A DNA stretch of 64,000 bases from Olsenella sp. An188 (GTDB lineage: Bacteria; Actinomycetota; Coriobacteriia; Coriobacteriales; Atopobiaceae): assembly GCF_002160255.1 (NCBI RefSeq), contig NZ_NFKF01000007.1:1-64000 (forward strand), given 5' to 3'. Position numbers and translations under genes: made by a program. Below are positions 55,370-64,000 of the stretch, piece by piece. The notes beneath the pieces were generated by a model, which saw only the letters and a list, made by a program, of their open reading frames with translations, searched no databases and was not told the DNA's origin. Each line of letters opens with the position of its first letter. The stretch's first letter is position 1.

Positions 55370-55383
55370 GGAAAACATTTTCC
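55370..55383. promoter_or_regulatory. Candidate LacI-type operator
   Basis: GGAAAA-CA-TTTTCC is a 14-bp palindrome with a two-base centre, resembling LacI-family sites apart from CA in place of CG at the centre. It lies 54 bases upstream of the S-component start. An AT-rich TTAATAAAT stretch next to it (minus strand) is a possible -10, so a bound repressor would cover the promoter. The regulator gene starts 169 bases to the right. Confidence 0.6.
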
Positions 55384-55385
55384 GA

Positions 55386-55405
55386 ATGCTTTTTCCTAAA
55401 AGCAT
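55386..55405. promoter_or_regulatory. Second palindrome in the divergent promoter region
   Basis: ATGCTTTT and AAAAGCAT flank a four-base centre, forming an exact inverted repeat two bases from the first palindrome. It may be an additional regulator site or an mRNA hairpin. Two GTTTTCCC strings further right (near 55425 and 55463) could be half-sites. Confidence 0.5.
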
Positions 55406-55551
55406 GTTAGAAGATAGCACGAAGTTTTCCCCTTGTCTCGGCAAGCGGCGCAAACAAGCCCCTCAACGGAGTTTTCCCGTTCGGGCGCTGGCAGCCATGG
55501 TTTATCGTGTAGTAGAGTGAGCGGCTTAAACTGACCGTGGGAGGGCACGAC

Positions 55552-57438
55552 GTGGACATAAGCGACATCGCGAAGCTCGCGGGAGTCTCGCCCTCTACCG
55601 TCTCAAAGGTAATCAACCACAAAGACGAGGGAATCAGTGACCAGACGCGCGAGCGCGTCAGAAGAATCGTGCGCGAATACCATTACGTCCCCTACTCGCG
55701 CTCCCGCGCCCCCAAGGAGTGGCTGATAGGAGTCCTCTTCCGCTCGACCATTTCAATCGACTCGACGCTTGACGGCATTCTCGCCACAGCGCAGGCGCAC
55801 GGTTACGCCACCATCGTCTTCAGCAGCGACAACGACTCCGACCAAGAGCGTAAGAACCTCGCCGCGCTCAGGAGCGCGGGGGTGACGGGCATCATCTGGG
55901 AGCCTGTGAGCATGGAGAGCCTCACCCTGCGTGACGAGCTCGTTGCGCAGGGTGTCAAGCTCGTCACCATGGGGCCCTACGGCGGCGACCGGTCGTTTCT
56001 GCTCCCCTACGAGTCCGCGGCCTATGACATCACGACCGAGCTTGTGGGCCGCGGGCACGAGCGAATTGCGTGCCTCGTTCGGGAGGGGCGTCGAACGACG
56101 GACTTCATCAGGGGGTTTCGCAAGGCGCTCTTTGAGAGCGGGATGGCCTTCGACGAGTCCCTCGTGTACCACGAGTCATGCGAAACCCTACTCGACAAGA
56201 TCGGAAGACGTGACATCACGGGCGTTGTCTGCTCGCACTACCACCTGGCCCGTTCGCTCTTCTCGCGCCTCGCCGCCCTTCACTACCACACCCCCGAGGA
56301 CTACTCGCTCGTCTCGCTGCGAAACGACGCGGGCAGTTCCTGGAGCGAGGACACCGACGAGGCCATCTCCACCTACACAATCAGAAACGCGGAGTTCGGG
56401 CGCATCGCCTGCAGGAGCCTCGTTCAAAAGATTGAGAACCGCGAGGAGGCGCTGAGCTTTGCCCAGATGCTCGCGCTCGATAACGAGAGCTCCCTTGGGG
56501 CTCCCCCGTCGAGCGGCTCGAAGCGCGTCATCGTAGTGGGGAGCATCAACATAGACACGCGCCTCGAAGTAGCAAGCCTGCCCGTGAGCGGGGCCACGGT
56601 GAGCGCCCACACGTCCCTGGAGTACTTGGGGGGCAAGGGCGCAAACCAGGCCATCGGAGTCTCGAGACTGGGCAACCCGGTGACGCTCGTTGGCAACGTG
56701 GGCTCCGACCCCTTCTCTGACCTCGTCTACCGCGACCTCGAGCGCTGGAACGTAAACGCGGAGGGCGTCTACCGCAGCACTGGGAAGGAGACGGGAAGGG
56801 CCTTCATCTTCGTGAGCCCAGCGGGCGAATCAATGATCACCATTCTGTCCGGAGCCAACGCGAGCCTCCACGCAGACGACATCGTCTCACGAGAGGCCTT
56901 CTTCGAGGGAGCGAAGTGCTGCCTCGTCCCGTCCGAGGTTCCCATGGACGCCGTCGTTGCCGCCTGTCAGCTGGCAAGGCGACACGGGGCGCTCACCATC
57001 GTCAAGCCATCCGCGTGCGACCGCCTTCCGTCCGAGCTCCTGCCCCTGGTGGACATACTCGTCCCCAACGAGCTGGAGCTCGCAACCATCTGTCCCGAGG
57101 GAGAGGACGTCGAGGGCAGGGCGCGGACTCTCAGGGGGCGCGGCGCCGGCACGGTCATCGTCACGCTCGGGGAGCGTGGTTGCTACCTGTGCTCGGAGGG
57201 CCTGGAGCGCCACCTTTCCGCCCCGTCCATGAACCCCGTCGACACCACTGGCGCCGGAGACGCCTTCATCAGCGCCCTGGCCTCATGCCTGCTTGGAAAC
57301 GACGACCTGGTTACCGCGGCACGAAAGGCAAACTACGCCGCGGCGTACAGCATCACACGCTTCGGGGTGGCCAGCTCGCTCATCGACCGCTACTCACTTG
57401 ACCGTGCCTTCCAGCAGGGTCTCGCGGAACGCGAGTAG
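55552..57438 (+). CDS. LacI-family regulator fused to a ribokinase domain
   Basis: A 628-residue fusion. Residues 1-50 are a LacI helix-turn-helix ([20 protein letters not shown]), 55-310 a periplasmic-binding-like sensor domain (GYATIVFSSDNDSDQERKN, RGHERIACL), and 324-622 a full ribokinase: VVGSINIDTRLEV, GGKGANQAIGVSRLG (360 onward), and DTTGAGDAF at 564-572 with the catalytic Asp. Both halves look intact. I infer that it represses the divergent ECF/ribosidase operon and releases it on binding a sugar or sugar phosphate, while phosphorylating ribose. The start is the GTG behind GGGAGGG. One frame without interruption supports a real fusion. Confidence 0.92.
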   Translation: MDISDIAKLAGVSPSTVSKVINHKDEGISDQTRERVRRIVREYHYVPYSRSRAPKEWLIGVLFRSTISIDSTLDGILATAQAHGYATIVFSSDNDSDQERKNLAALRSAGVTGIIWEPVSMESLTLRDELVAQGVKLVTMGPYGGDRSFLLPYESAAYDITTELVGRGHERIACLVREGRRTTDFIRGFRKALFESGMAFDESLVYHESCETLLDKIGRRDITGVVCSHYHLARSLFSRLAALHYHTPEDYSLVSLRNDAGSSWSEDTDEAISTYTIRNAEFGRIACRSLVQKIENREEALSFAQMLALDNESSLGAPPSSGSKRVIVVGSINIDTRLEVASLPVSGATVSAHTSLEYLGGKGANQAIGVSRLGNPVTLVGNVGSDPFSDLVYRDLERWNVNAEGVYRSTGKETGRAFIFVSPAGESMITILSGANASLHADDIVSREAFFEGAKCCLVPSEVPMDAVVAACQLARRHGALTIVKPSACDRLPSELLPLVDILVPNELELATICPEGEDVEGRARTLRGRGAGTVIVTLGERGCYLCSEGLERHLSAPSMNPVDTTGAGDAFISALASCLLGNDDLVTAARKANYAAAYSITRFGVASSLIDRYSLDRAFQQGLAERE

Positions 57439-57444
57439 CCCACC

Positions 57445-57765
57445 GCAAGCCGGGCGCGACGACGCCGAGGTTGCCGCAAAACGCGGACGCCCGAGGCCGG
57501 CACTGCCGCAAGGCGGGCGCTGCCACAAAACGCAGGCGGTTGGGTGTTTGCCCCTCCCCGCGCTCGGCAAGAGGTCCTTCTCGCCAGAAAACCCGTGCGA
57601 TTGGGCGGCACGTTTGATACCCGCGGCCTCTCTCGGCAGCATTTTGCCAGGAAACGGGGACGGCTGGGCGCCCCATGCCGCCCCGGACGCGCTCGCATAT
57701 CAAACGTGCCACCCAATCGCGGGCCGTTTTGGCCGCAGCGGGCAGAGGCAGGCGGCGAGAAGAAC
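57445..57765. repeat. Intergenic inverted-repeat element, copy 3
   Basis: This fills the gap between the LacI-ribokinase gene and hspR (57439-57802). ATTGGGCGGCACGTTTGAT (57600-57618) and the complement of ATTGGGTGGCACGTTTGAT (about 57699-57717) form the ends with one mismatch. Flanks match copy 2 (44700-44960) closely, including CACAAAACGC, GGTTGGGTGTTTG, GGTCCTTCTCGCCAGAAA and GGCCGTTTTGGCCGC. Two GGCGAGAAG 9-mers lie at 57577 (inverted) and 57754. No coding frame is credible. Confidence 0.82.
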
Positions 57766-57802
57766 GTTCTCCTCGCCGCCCGCTTGGCACATCCCGCGCC
57801 CG

Positions 57803-58297
57803 CTACTCGGACTCGCCGGCGCCCTCCTCGGACGCGGAGCCCCCGAGCAGCAGGCGGCGCATGACCTGCTCGGGGCTGCCCTCGGAGTCGTAGCGGGCGA
57901 GCGCGGTGATCTTCTCCTGCATGCGGAACTCGTGCACCTCGTCCTCGAGCTCGCGCACGCGGCGGCGCAGCTCCTCGAGCTCGTCCTCGCGCTCGAGCAT
58001 CCGCTCGCGCATGTCGAGGATGCGCACCACGCCGGCGAGGTTGATGCCCTCGTCCGTGAGCTTTGAGATGAGGTTGAGCCGCTCGATGTCGGACTGCGAG
58101 TACAGGCGCGTGTTGCCGCGCGAGCGCCCGGGCGTCACGAGGCCCTTCTGCTCGTAGACGCGCAGCGTCTGCGGGTGCATGCCTGTGAGCTCGGCGGCAA
58201 CGCTGATCATGTAGAGGGGCTTGTTCCGGTCTCGTCCGCCGCGCTCCTCGCGACCGTCCCGCTCGCGCCCCCTGCCCTCGCTAGCGCCCAGTGCCAT
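57803..58297 (-). CDS. hspR: Heat-shock repressor HspR, MerR family
   Basis: A 164-residue MerR-type protein. The winged helix lies at about 28-75 ([28 protein letters not shown]), followed by [13 protein letters not shown] and a long coiled coil rich in Glu/Arg (95-130). This matches HspR, the last gene of the dnaK operon in actinobacteria, which represses heat-shock genes together with DnaK as co-repressor. The N-terminal 26 residues are an extra charged segment. It overlaps dnaJ by 17 bases. Its candidate targets here are the repeats before dnaK and clpB. Confidence 0.93.
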   Translation of the reverse strand: MALGASEGRGRERDGREERGGRDRNKPLYMISVAAELTGMHPQTLRVYEQKGLVTPGRSRGNTRLYSQSDIERLNLISKLTDEGINLAGVVRILDMRERMLEREDELEELRRRVRELEDEVHEFRMQEKITALARYDSEGSPEQVMRRLLLGGSASEEGAGESE

Positions 58298-59252
58298 AGC
58301 GGTTGACCTCCTCGCGATAGTCGCGCGTATCGGCGTCGCGCAGCGCCGTGAGGGCGTCGCGCTCCTTCTTGGTGAGCATCGTCGGGACCTTCACGCGCAC
58401 CGTCACGTAGAGCGCACCGCGCGTCCCCTTGCGCTTGACGTTGGGGGCGCCCAGGTCGCGGAAGCGGAACGTCTTCCCGTCCTGCGTCCCGGCCGGCACC
58501 TTGAGACGAACCTCGGTGCCGTCGGGCGTGGGGACGTCCACGGTCGCGCCGAGCGTGGCCTCGAAGATGCTGAGCGGCAGCTCCATGCGCACGTCCGCTC
58601 CGTCGCGCTTGAACAGCGGGTGCTCGGCCACGTTCGTGGTGATGACGAGGTCGCCGCGGTCGCCGCCGTTGGTCCCGTACTCCCCGCGCCCGCGGTAGCG
58701 GAGCTTGCCCCCGTTGACCGCGCCGGCCGGGATCTTGATCGTGAGCGTCTGCTCCTCGCCCGTCGAGGGGACGCGGTAGGTCGCCTTGCGCGTTGCCCCG
58801 CGGAAGGCCTCCTCGGCCGAGACGTCCACGGACATGGTAAGGTCGCCGCCCTTGGTGGGACGGTTCCCCGCCCCGCGCGCCCCCGCGGCCCCGCCGAAGA
58901 TCGACGAGAAGTCAAACCCGCCGAAGGCGCCGTCGCCGCTGCGCATGTTGTTGAAGATGTCGGACCAGTCTCCGCCCACGTTGGTCGTGTAGGCGTAGCG
59001 CCCGCGTCCGCCGGAACCCCCGAAGTCAGCCCCGGGGATGCCGCCAAACATGAGCAGCTGATCGTACTCGCGGCGCTTCTGGGGGTCGGAAAGCGTGGTG
59101 TACGCCTCGCTGACCTCCTTGAACTTCTGCTCGTCCCCGCCTGCGTCCGGGTGGTACTTGGCGGCGAGCTTCCTGAACGCGCGCTTGATCTCGTCGTCGG
59201 AAGCGTCGCGCTTCACGCCCAGGACGTCGTAGTAGCTCCTCTTGGTTGCCAT
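58281..59252 (-). CDS. dnaJ: J-domain co-chaperone, DnaJ without zinc fingers
   Basis: A 323-residue J protein. The J domain is at 5-70 with HPD ([13 protein letters not shown]); a Gly/Phe-rich stretch follows (80-135) and then two beta-barrel substrate domains (from about 140). There is not one cysteine, so the zinc-finger domain of type I DnaJ is absent, making it CbpA-like (type II). It stimulates the DnaK ATPase. The gene sits in the dnaK operon between grpE and hspR, as in other actinobacteria that carry two J proteins; a type I copy may lie elsewhere. Confidence 0.92.
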   Translation of the reverse strand: MATKRSYYDVLGVKRDASDDEIKRAFRKLAAKYHPDAGGDEQKFKEVSEAYTTLSDPQKRREYDQLLMFGGIPGADFGGSGGRGRYAYTTNVGGDWSDIFNNMRSGDGAFGGFDFSSIFGGAAGARGAGNRPTKGGDLTMSVDVSAEEAFRGATRKATYRVPSTGEEQTLTIKIPAGAVNGGKLRYRGRGEYGTNGGDRGDLVITTNVAEHPLFKRDGADVRMELPLSIFEATLGATVDVPTPDGTEVRLKVPAGTQDGKTFRFRDLGAPNVKRKGTRGALYVTVRVKVPTMLTKKERDALTALRDADTRDYREEVNRYGTGR

Positions 59253-59327
59253 GGCCTCTGCACGAGCCCCCTTTCGCTCATCTCGTCGAGAAGAACCCCC
59301 TCACGGGACTCTCCCCCATCCAAAGGT

Positions 59328-59355
59328 CGCGCCCGGGCCACCGGGTCCGGGCGCG
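59328..59355 (-). terminator. Intercistronic hairpin between grpE and dnaJ
   Basis: CGCGCCCGG and CCGGGCGCG (arms within 59328-59355) form a strong stem just 5 bases after the grpE stop codon. No T run follows, so attenuation or mRNA stabilisation is more likely than full termination. It may lower dnaJ-hspR expression relative to dnaK. Confidence 0.55.
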
Positions 59356-59359
59356 GTCG

Positions 59360-60175
59360 TTACTGCTCCTTGGCCTCGGCGTCGGGCGCGTCGTGCCCGT
59401 CCTTATCGCCGTCGCCCGCGGGCGCCCCCTCGGGCTCGACGGGACGCTTGGGCCCGCCGTAGGTCACCGTCACCATCGCGGTGCGGATGACCTTGTCGCC
59501 CATCCGGTAGCCCTTCTGGTAGACCTGGGCCACCGTCTCGTCGAACGCCTCCTTGTCCTCCACGCGACCCACCGCCTGGTGGGACAGCGGCTCGAAGGGC
59601 TCGCCGGCCGGGTCGATGGGCTCGACGCCCTCCTTGGAGAGGACGGCGAGCATCTTGGCATGCACGGCCTCGACGCCCTCGACGAACTGCTGCATCTGCG
59701 TGTCGCCCTCGGTGGCCCCGGCGTGCTCGATGGCGCGCTCCATGTCATCGATCACGGGCAGCAGGCTGCACACGAGCTGCTCGGCAGCGCGCTCCTTCTC
59801 GGCCAGGCGCTCGGCCGCGGTGCGGCGGCGGTAGTTGTCCCAGTCCGCCTGCAGGCGCAGCATGCGCTCCCGGGCGTCGGCGGCCTCCTTCTTGGCCGCC
59901 TCGATGTCGTCCTCCACGGAGGCGAGCTTCTTCTGGAGCTCGTCGCGCTCGGCGCGCAGCTTGCCGGCGTCGGCCGCCAGCTCGCGCTCCGCGGCCTCCT
60001 CCCCGGCGCGGATCGCGGCCTCCACGCGGGCGCGCTCCTCCTCCGGGTCAAGCTCGGCCGCCTCGGCGCCGTCAGCGCCCTCGGGAGCCTGCTCGCCGGC
60101 CTCCGCCTCGCTGGCCTCCGCGGCCTCGTGTCTCTCGTCGTCCCTCTCGTCCTCGACCTCGATGGGCACCTTCAC
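59360..60175 (-). CDS. grpE: GrpE nucleotide exchange factor
   Basis: GrpE (271 residues) releases ADP from DnaK. Residues about 70-140 form the long coiled coil (KLRAERDELQKKLASVEDDI, LRLQADWDNYRRRTAAE), and 140-235 the beta-wing domain with VIDDMERAIEHA, GVEPIDPAGEPFEP, and VAQVYQKGYRMGDKVIRTAMV, all family signatures. Low-complexity acidic N- and C-terminal tails make it longer than usual (about 200). The start is GTG behind GGAGG. It follows dnaK after an 83-base gap that contains a hairpin. Confidence 0.94.
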   Translation of the reverse strand: MKVPIEVEDERDDERHEAAEASEAEAGEQAPEGADGAEAAELDPEEERARVEAAIRAGEEAAERELAADAGKLRAERDELQKKLASVEDDIEAAKKEAADARERMLRLQADWDNYRRRTAAERLAEKERAAEQLVCSLLPVIDDMERAIEHAGATEGDTQMQQFVEGVEAVHAKMLAVLSKEGVEPIDPAGEPFEPLSHQAVGRVEDKEAFDETVAQVYQKGYRMGDKVIRTAMVTVTYGGPKRPVEPEGAPAGDGDKDGHDAPDAEAKEQ

Positions 60176-60198
60176 GTCACCCTCCTCGACGTTACCGG

Positions 60199-60224
60199 GG
60201 AGGCGGCCCCGCAGAGCCGCCTCC
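60199..60224 (-). terminator. Intercistronic hairpin between dnaK and grpE
   Basis: GGAGGCGGC (60199-60207) pairs perfectly with GCCGCCTCC (60216-60224) over an 8-base loop, 35 bases beyond the dnaK stop codon. No T run follows. Partial termination or protection of the dnaK mRNA 3' end would explain the usual excess of DnaK over GrpE (inference). Confidence 0.6.
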
Positions 60225-60258
60225 GGTCAGACTTCCCTGCGCGAGAAACCCCGCGCGA

Positions 60259-62157
<1,899 letters not shown>

Positions 62158-62255
62158 GGCTGCTCTCCTTCGTTGTGCGTGGGACGGGCGTCGCCCGGCC
62201 CTTCGCGTGATTCCACGTTGCTGTACGGTGGAGTTTATCCCCCATGCGCTTCGAT

Positions 62256-62289
62256 TCTATACATAATCTAAGTCTCCACACATTAGATT
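62256..62289 (-). promoter_or_regulatory. dnaK promoter and candidate heat-shock operator
   Basis: AATCTAA (62265-62271) and TTAGATT (62283-62289) form a perfect 7-bp inverted repeat around an 11-base spacer, GTCTCCACACA. A TATAGA hexamer (minus strand, 62256-62261) is a plausible -10; the -35 region would fall inside the repeat. The same repeat with two spacer changes and one half-site mismatch lies before clpB (44515-44539). HspR, encoded in this operon, is the likely ligand. Confidence 0.68.
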
Positions 62290-62339
62290 TTTTGAAGTGT
62301 GGATTTGAGGGGGTCACGCGGCGGCGAGAAGGGCAGGGC

Positions 62340-62500
62340 TGGGCGGCAGCGCGGCTTTTGCCCGCACTTCTCGCCCGCACTTCTCGCCCGCACTTGAGGA
62401 GTGCGGGCATCCGGCGGCTACCACGGCATCGAATGCGGCGTCCTTCTCGACGTACGTACGCAAGTGCCCGCTCGGGGCCATCCCAAGCGGGCACTTATCA
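62340..62500. repeat. Tandem CCCGCACTTCTCG units and hairpins between dnaK and the phosphodiesterase gene
   Basis: In the gap 62158-62544 a 13-base unit CCCGCACTTCTCG is repeated from 62361 (two full units and a partial third), overlapping two inverted GGCGAGAAG 9-mers at 62367 and 62380. The partial third unit pairs with AGTGCGGG at about 62398-62405 to form a hairpin. A second hairpin, AAGTGCCCGCT / AGCGGGCACTT (62462-62472 and 62486-62496), lies 50 bases beyond the stop codon at 62545 and is a likely terminator of that gene. No coding frame. Confidence 0.65.
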
Positions 62501-62544
62501 GGTGCGGCCATCTAGTGCGGGGCAAGCGGCCCCGGCACATCGCG

Positions 62545-63087
62545 CTACAGCGCCCGGTGCTCGAAGCGGCCACCCTCGTACACGCCGAAGCTCGCGGAGC
62601 CGTCCTTGGGGATGCCCACGGAGCCGGGGTTGAAGGCCCACGTGCCCGGGCGTCCCGCCGCAGGCTCGCTCACCTTGATGTGCGTGTGGCCGTAGACGAT
62701 CGCGGAGCGCTCCGGCAGCGCGGGCCACGCGTCCACGCTGTTGTGGTAGCCGGGCCCGTAGACGTGCCCGTGCGTGAGGAAGAGCGTCATGCCCGCGGCC
62801 TCGTCGAGAAGCACGTTGTGGTCGGCCATGCAGGGGAAGCCGAGCACCATCTGGTCGACCTCGGCCTCGCAGTTGCCGCGCACGGCGATGATCTGCGGCG
62901 CGATGGAGTTGAGCATCTCGATGACGCGCTTGGGGGCGTAGTCGGCCGGGAGGTCGTTTCTCGGCCCGTGGTAGAGCAGGTCGCCGAGAAGGACCACTCG
63001 GTCGGGGCTCTCGGACTCGATGGCGAACATGAGGCGCGCGCACGCGTCGGCAGCGCCGTGGATGTCCGATGCGATGACGAGCTTCAT
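62545..63087 (-). CDS. YfcE-type metallophosphoesterase
   Basis: A 180-residue calcineurin-like phosphodiesterase of the YfcE/MJ0936 group. Metal ligands: SDIHG (8-12), LLGDLLYHGPRND, VRGNCE, FLTHGHVYG and YGHTH. Such enzymes hydrolyse phosphodiester model substrates; the natural substrate is unknown. The start at 63087 follows GAAAGGAG and fits the conserved MKLVIASDIHG. It is probably cotranscribed with the two small genes upstream (33-base gap). Confidence 0.9.
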   Translation of the reverse strand: MKLVIASDIHGAADACARLMFAIESESPDRVVLLGDLLYHGPRNDLPADYAPKRVIEMLNSIAPQIIAVRGNCEAEVDQMVLGFPCMADHNVLLDEAAGMTLFLTHGHVYGPGYHNSVDAWPALPERSAIVYGHTHIKVSEPAAGRPGTWAFNPGSVGIPKDGSASFGVYEGGRFEHRAL

Positions 63088-63119
63088 GGGGGCTCCTTTC
63101 GTCGCGCCGTCAGCTGGGG

Positions 63120-63572
63120 TCATTCTAGCGTCGAGAGGGCGTGCGCGACGACGAGCTCCCGGACGGCGGACAGCTCGGAGAGCGAGTGCGGCCAGGGGGT
63201 GACGAACGTCCCCGAGGCGCGCAGGCGTCCCGCCAGGCCGGCGAGCACGTCACGGCGGGCGTGCGTCCCGAGCGCCATGAGCAGCGGGGCGAGAAGGACC
63301 TCGCCCTCCGCCCTTGCCTCGAGCAGGCCGGGGAGGGACTCCGGGGTCCCCACGACGACGTCCTTCCGGCCGAGCCCGGCGAGCGCCCGGCCAAGCTGGT
63401 CGAAGGCGGCGGCGCACTCCCTGCCGCGGTGCCCCGCGAGGGCGACGACGCGCCCGGGGCGCGCCGGCAGGGCCCGGTCAAGGGCGGACGCCACGACGAG
63501 CCGGTCCCCCGCCCCGGCGAGCAGCGCGGGCGCGAGGCGAAGCGACTCGAAGCCGGGGGCCGCGTCGCGCAC
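63120..63572 (-). CDS. Half-length CbiK-like cobaltochelatase homologue
   Basis: A protein of about 150 residues that resembles the C-terminal half of the anaerobic cobaltochelatase CbiK. Metal-site motifs are kept: the His in ALAGHRG (normally MGHGT), the Glu in VGTPESLPGL (normally GTVEGYP), and the His in ALGTHARRD (normally VAGDHAxND), then SLSELSAVRELVVAHAL. The N-terminal half (about 110 residues in CbiK) is missing, and no other cobalamin gene is in view. The start is uncertain: GTG at 63572 has only a weak site, and the frame stays open upstream without ATG. It may be a homodimeric relative or a remnant. Confidence 0.5.
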   Translation of the reverse strand: MRDAAPGFESLRLAPALLAGAGDRLVVASALDRALPARPGRVVALAGHRGRECAAAFDQLGRALAGLGRKDVVVGTPESLPGLLEARAEGEVLLAPLLMALGTHARRDVLAGLAGRLRASGTFVTPWPHSLSELSAVRELVVAHALSTLE

Positions 63573-63604
63573 CGCCTCGGCGCACAGGCGCGTGAGGCGC
63601 CCGT

Positions 63605-63967
63605 CTAGTGGTGGCAGGCGTTGTCCGCCGTCATCTCGGGCAGCTCGCCGGCGGCGGCCATGCGCGCGACGTCACCCACGCCCGGCGTCTGGTTCTCAAA
63701 GAGCACGCGAATGCCCGCCTGGGCAAAGCCCATCATCGGGCGCATGCCCATGCCCGCGGCCACGATCGCGTCGATGCCGTTCTCGGCGAGAAGCGCCACC
63801 GGGCGCATGCAGCCGCCCTCCTCGTGGGGCGGGTTGTCGATGACGCTCACGGCGCCGAGCTCTCCGTCCTCCACCTCGACCACGGTGAAGCAGTCGCAGT
63901 GGCCAAAGTGGCCGGAGCGCTCGCAGTCGAGGCCGCCCCTGCCGAGGGTGGGGATGGCAACCTTCAT
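63605..63967 (-). CDS. NifX/NifB-C-terminal-like dinitrogenase cofactor family protein
   Basis: A 120-residue single-domain protein of the NifX/NafY/DUF family related to FeMo-cofactor carriers: MKVAIPT, SGHFGHCDCFTVVEV, NPPHEEGGC, the IDAIVAAGMGMRPMMGFAQAGIRV core and a His/Cys-ending tail (NACHH). Small members occur widely in anaerobes without nitrogenase and probably bind or traffic iron-sulfur or other metal groups; no nif gene is here. The start at 63967 follows GAAGGGAG. The next gene is the CbiK-like one, so this may be a small metal or tetrapyrrole handling operon. Confidence 0.85.
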   Translation of the reverse strand: MKVAIPTLGRGGLDCERSGHFGHCDCFTVVEVEDGELGAVSVIDNPPHEEGGCMRPVALLAENGIDAIVAAGMGMRPMMGFAQAGIRVLFENQTPGVGDVARMAAAGELPEMTADNACHH

Positions 63968-64000
63968 GGGACTCTCCCTTCGCGGCGCGCGGCGGGTGCC

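Overview
The window is GC-rich chromosomal DNA (about 68% G+C by eye in the genes, with G or C at nearly every third codon position). Gene content and order suggest a member of the Actinomycetota, most likely class Coriobacteriia, family Atopobiaceae (Olsenella-like). Pointers are the tilS-hpt-ftsH and dnaK-grpE-dnaJ-hspR blocks, an L31 gene with a hairpin leader, a compact 16S-23S-5S operon without spacer tRNAs, and a complete F-type ATP synthase operon that starts with an AtpI-like gene. The genus is an inference. I see no phage, transposase, CRISPR array or plasmid gene.

Layout. 1-1525 is a gene-poor spacer between two tandem rRNA operons on the minus strand; the first 109 bases repeat the promoter/leader of the operon that is fully present at 1587-6720. 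Then come pgm-like and galU (6748-9049), a DtxR/MntR regulator, murA, and the atpI-B-E-F-H-A-G-D-C operon (10987-18027). 18207-23809 carries upp, glyA, rpiB, a Sua5-type gene, prmC and prfA. 24037-34485 holds a membrane-anchored unknown, rpmE, coaX, a FolP-FolK fusion with a ligase-like partner, a sirtuin, a patatin, xth, an aminotransferase and a PHP phosphoesterase. 34543-40097 is ftsH-hpt-tilS, a WalJ-like hydrolase and hsp20. 40370-44445 has a small membrane protein, an HAD phosphatase and clpB. 57803-62157 is hspR-dnaJ-grpE-dnaK. The window ends with a phosphodiesterase, a half-length CbiK-like gene and a NifX-like gene.

The most unusual gene set is at 45102-57438. A divergent promoter with palindromic operators separates a LacI-family repressor fused to a complete ribokinase domain from an eleven-gene minus-strand array. 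That array encodes an ECF importer (S, T and two ATPases, one with a degenerate signature), a TrpF-like barrel lacking the usual catalytic Cys, a PfkB kinase, a nucleoside hydrolase, an HAD phosphatase, an iron-type alcohol dehydrogenase with a changed metal ligand, a second PfkB kinase and an MFS transporter. I read it as a pathway for uptake and breakdown of a nucleoside or riboside, sensed by the fusion regulator.

Three layers of structure lie on top of the genes. The 9-mer GGCGAGAAG occurs about 39 times on the two strands (about one expected), inside genes and as inverted pairs, like a DNA uptake or Chi-type signal. A family of 300-400 bp intergenic elements with inverted ATTGGGTGGCACGTTTGAT ends occurs three times. 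A separate 253-bp inverted-repeat element lies between coaX and the folate genes. A shared inverted repeat upstream of both clpB and dnaK is a candidate heat-shock operator.
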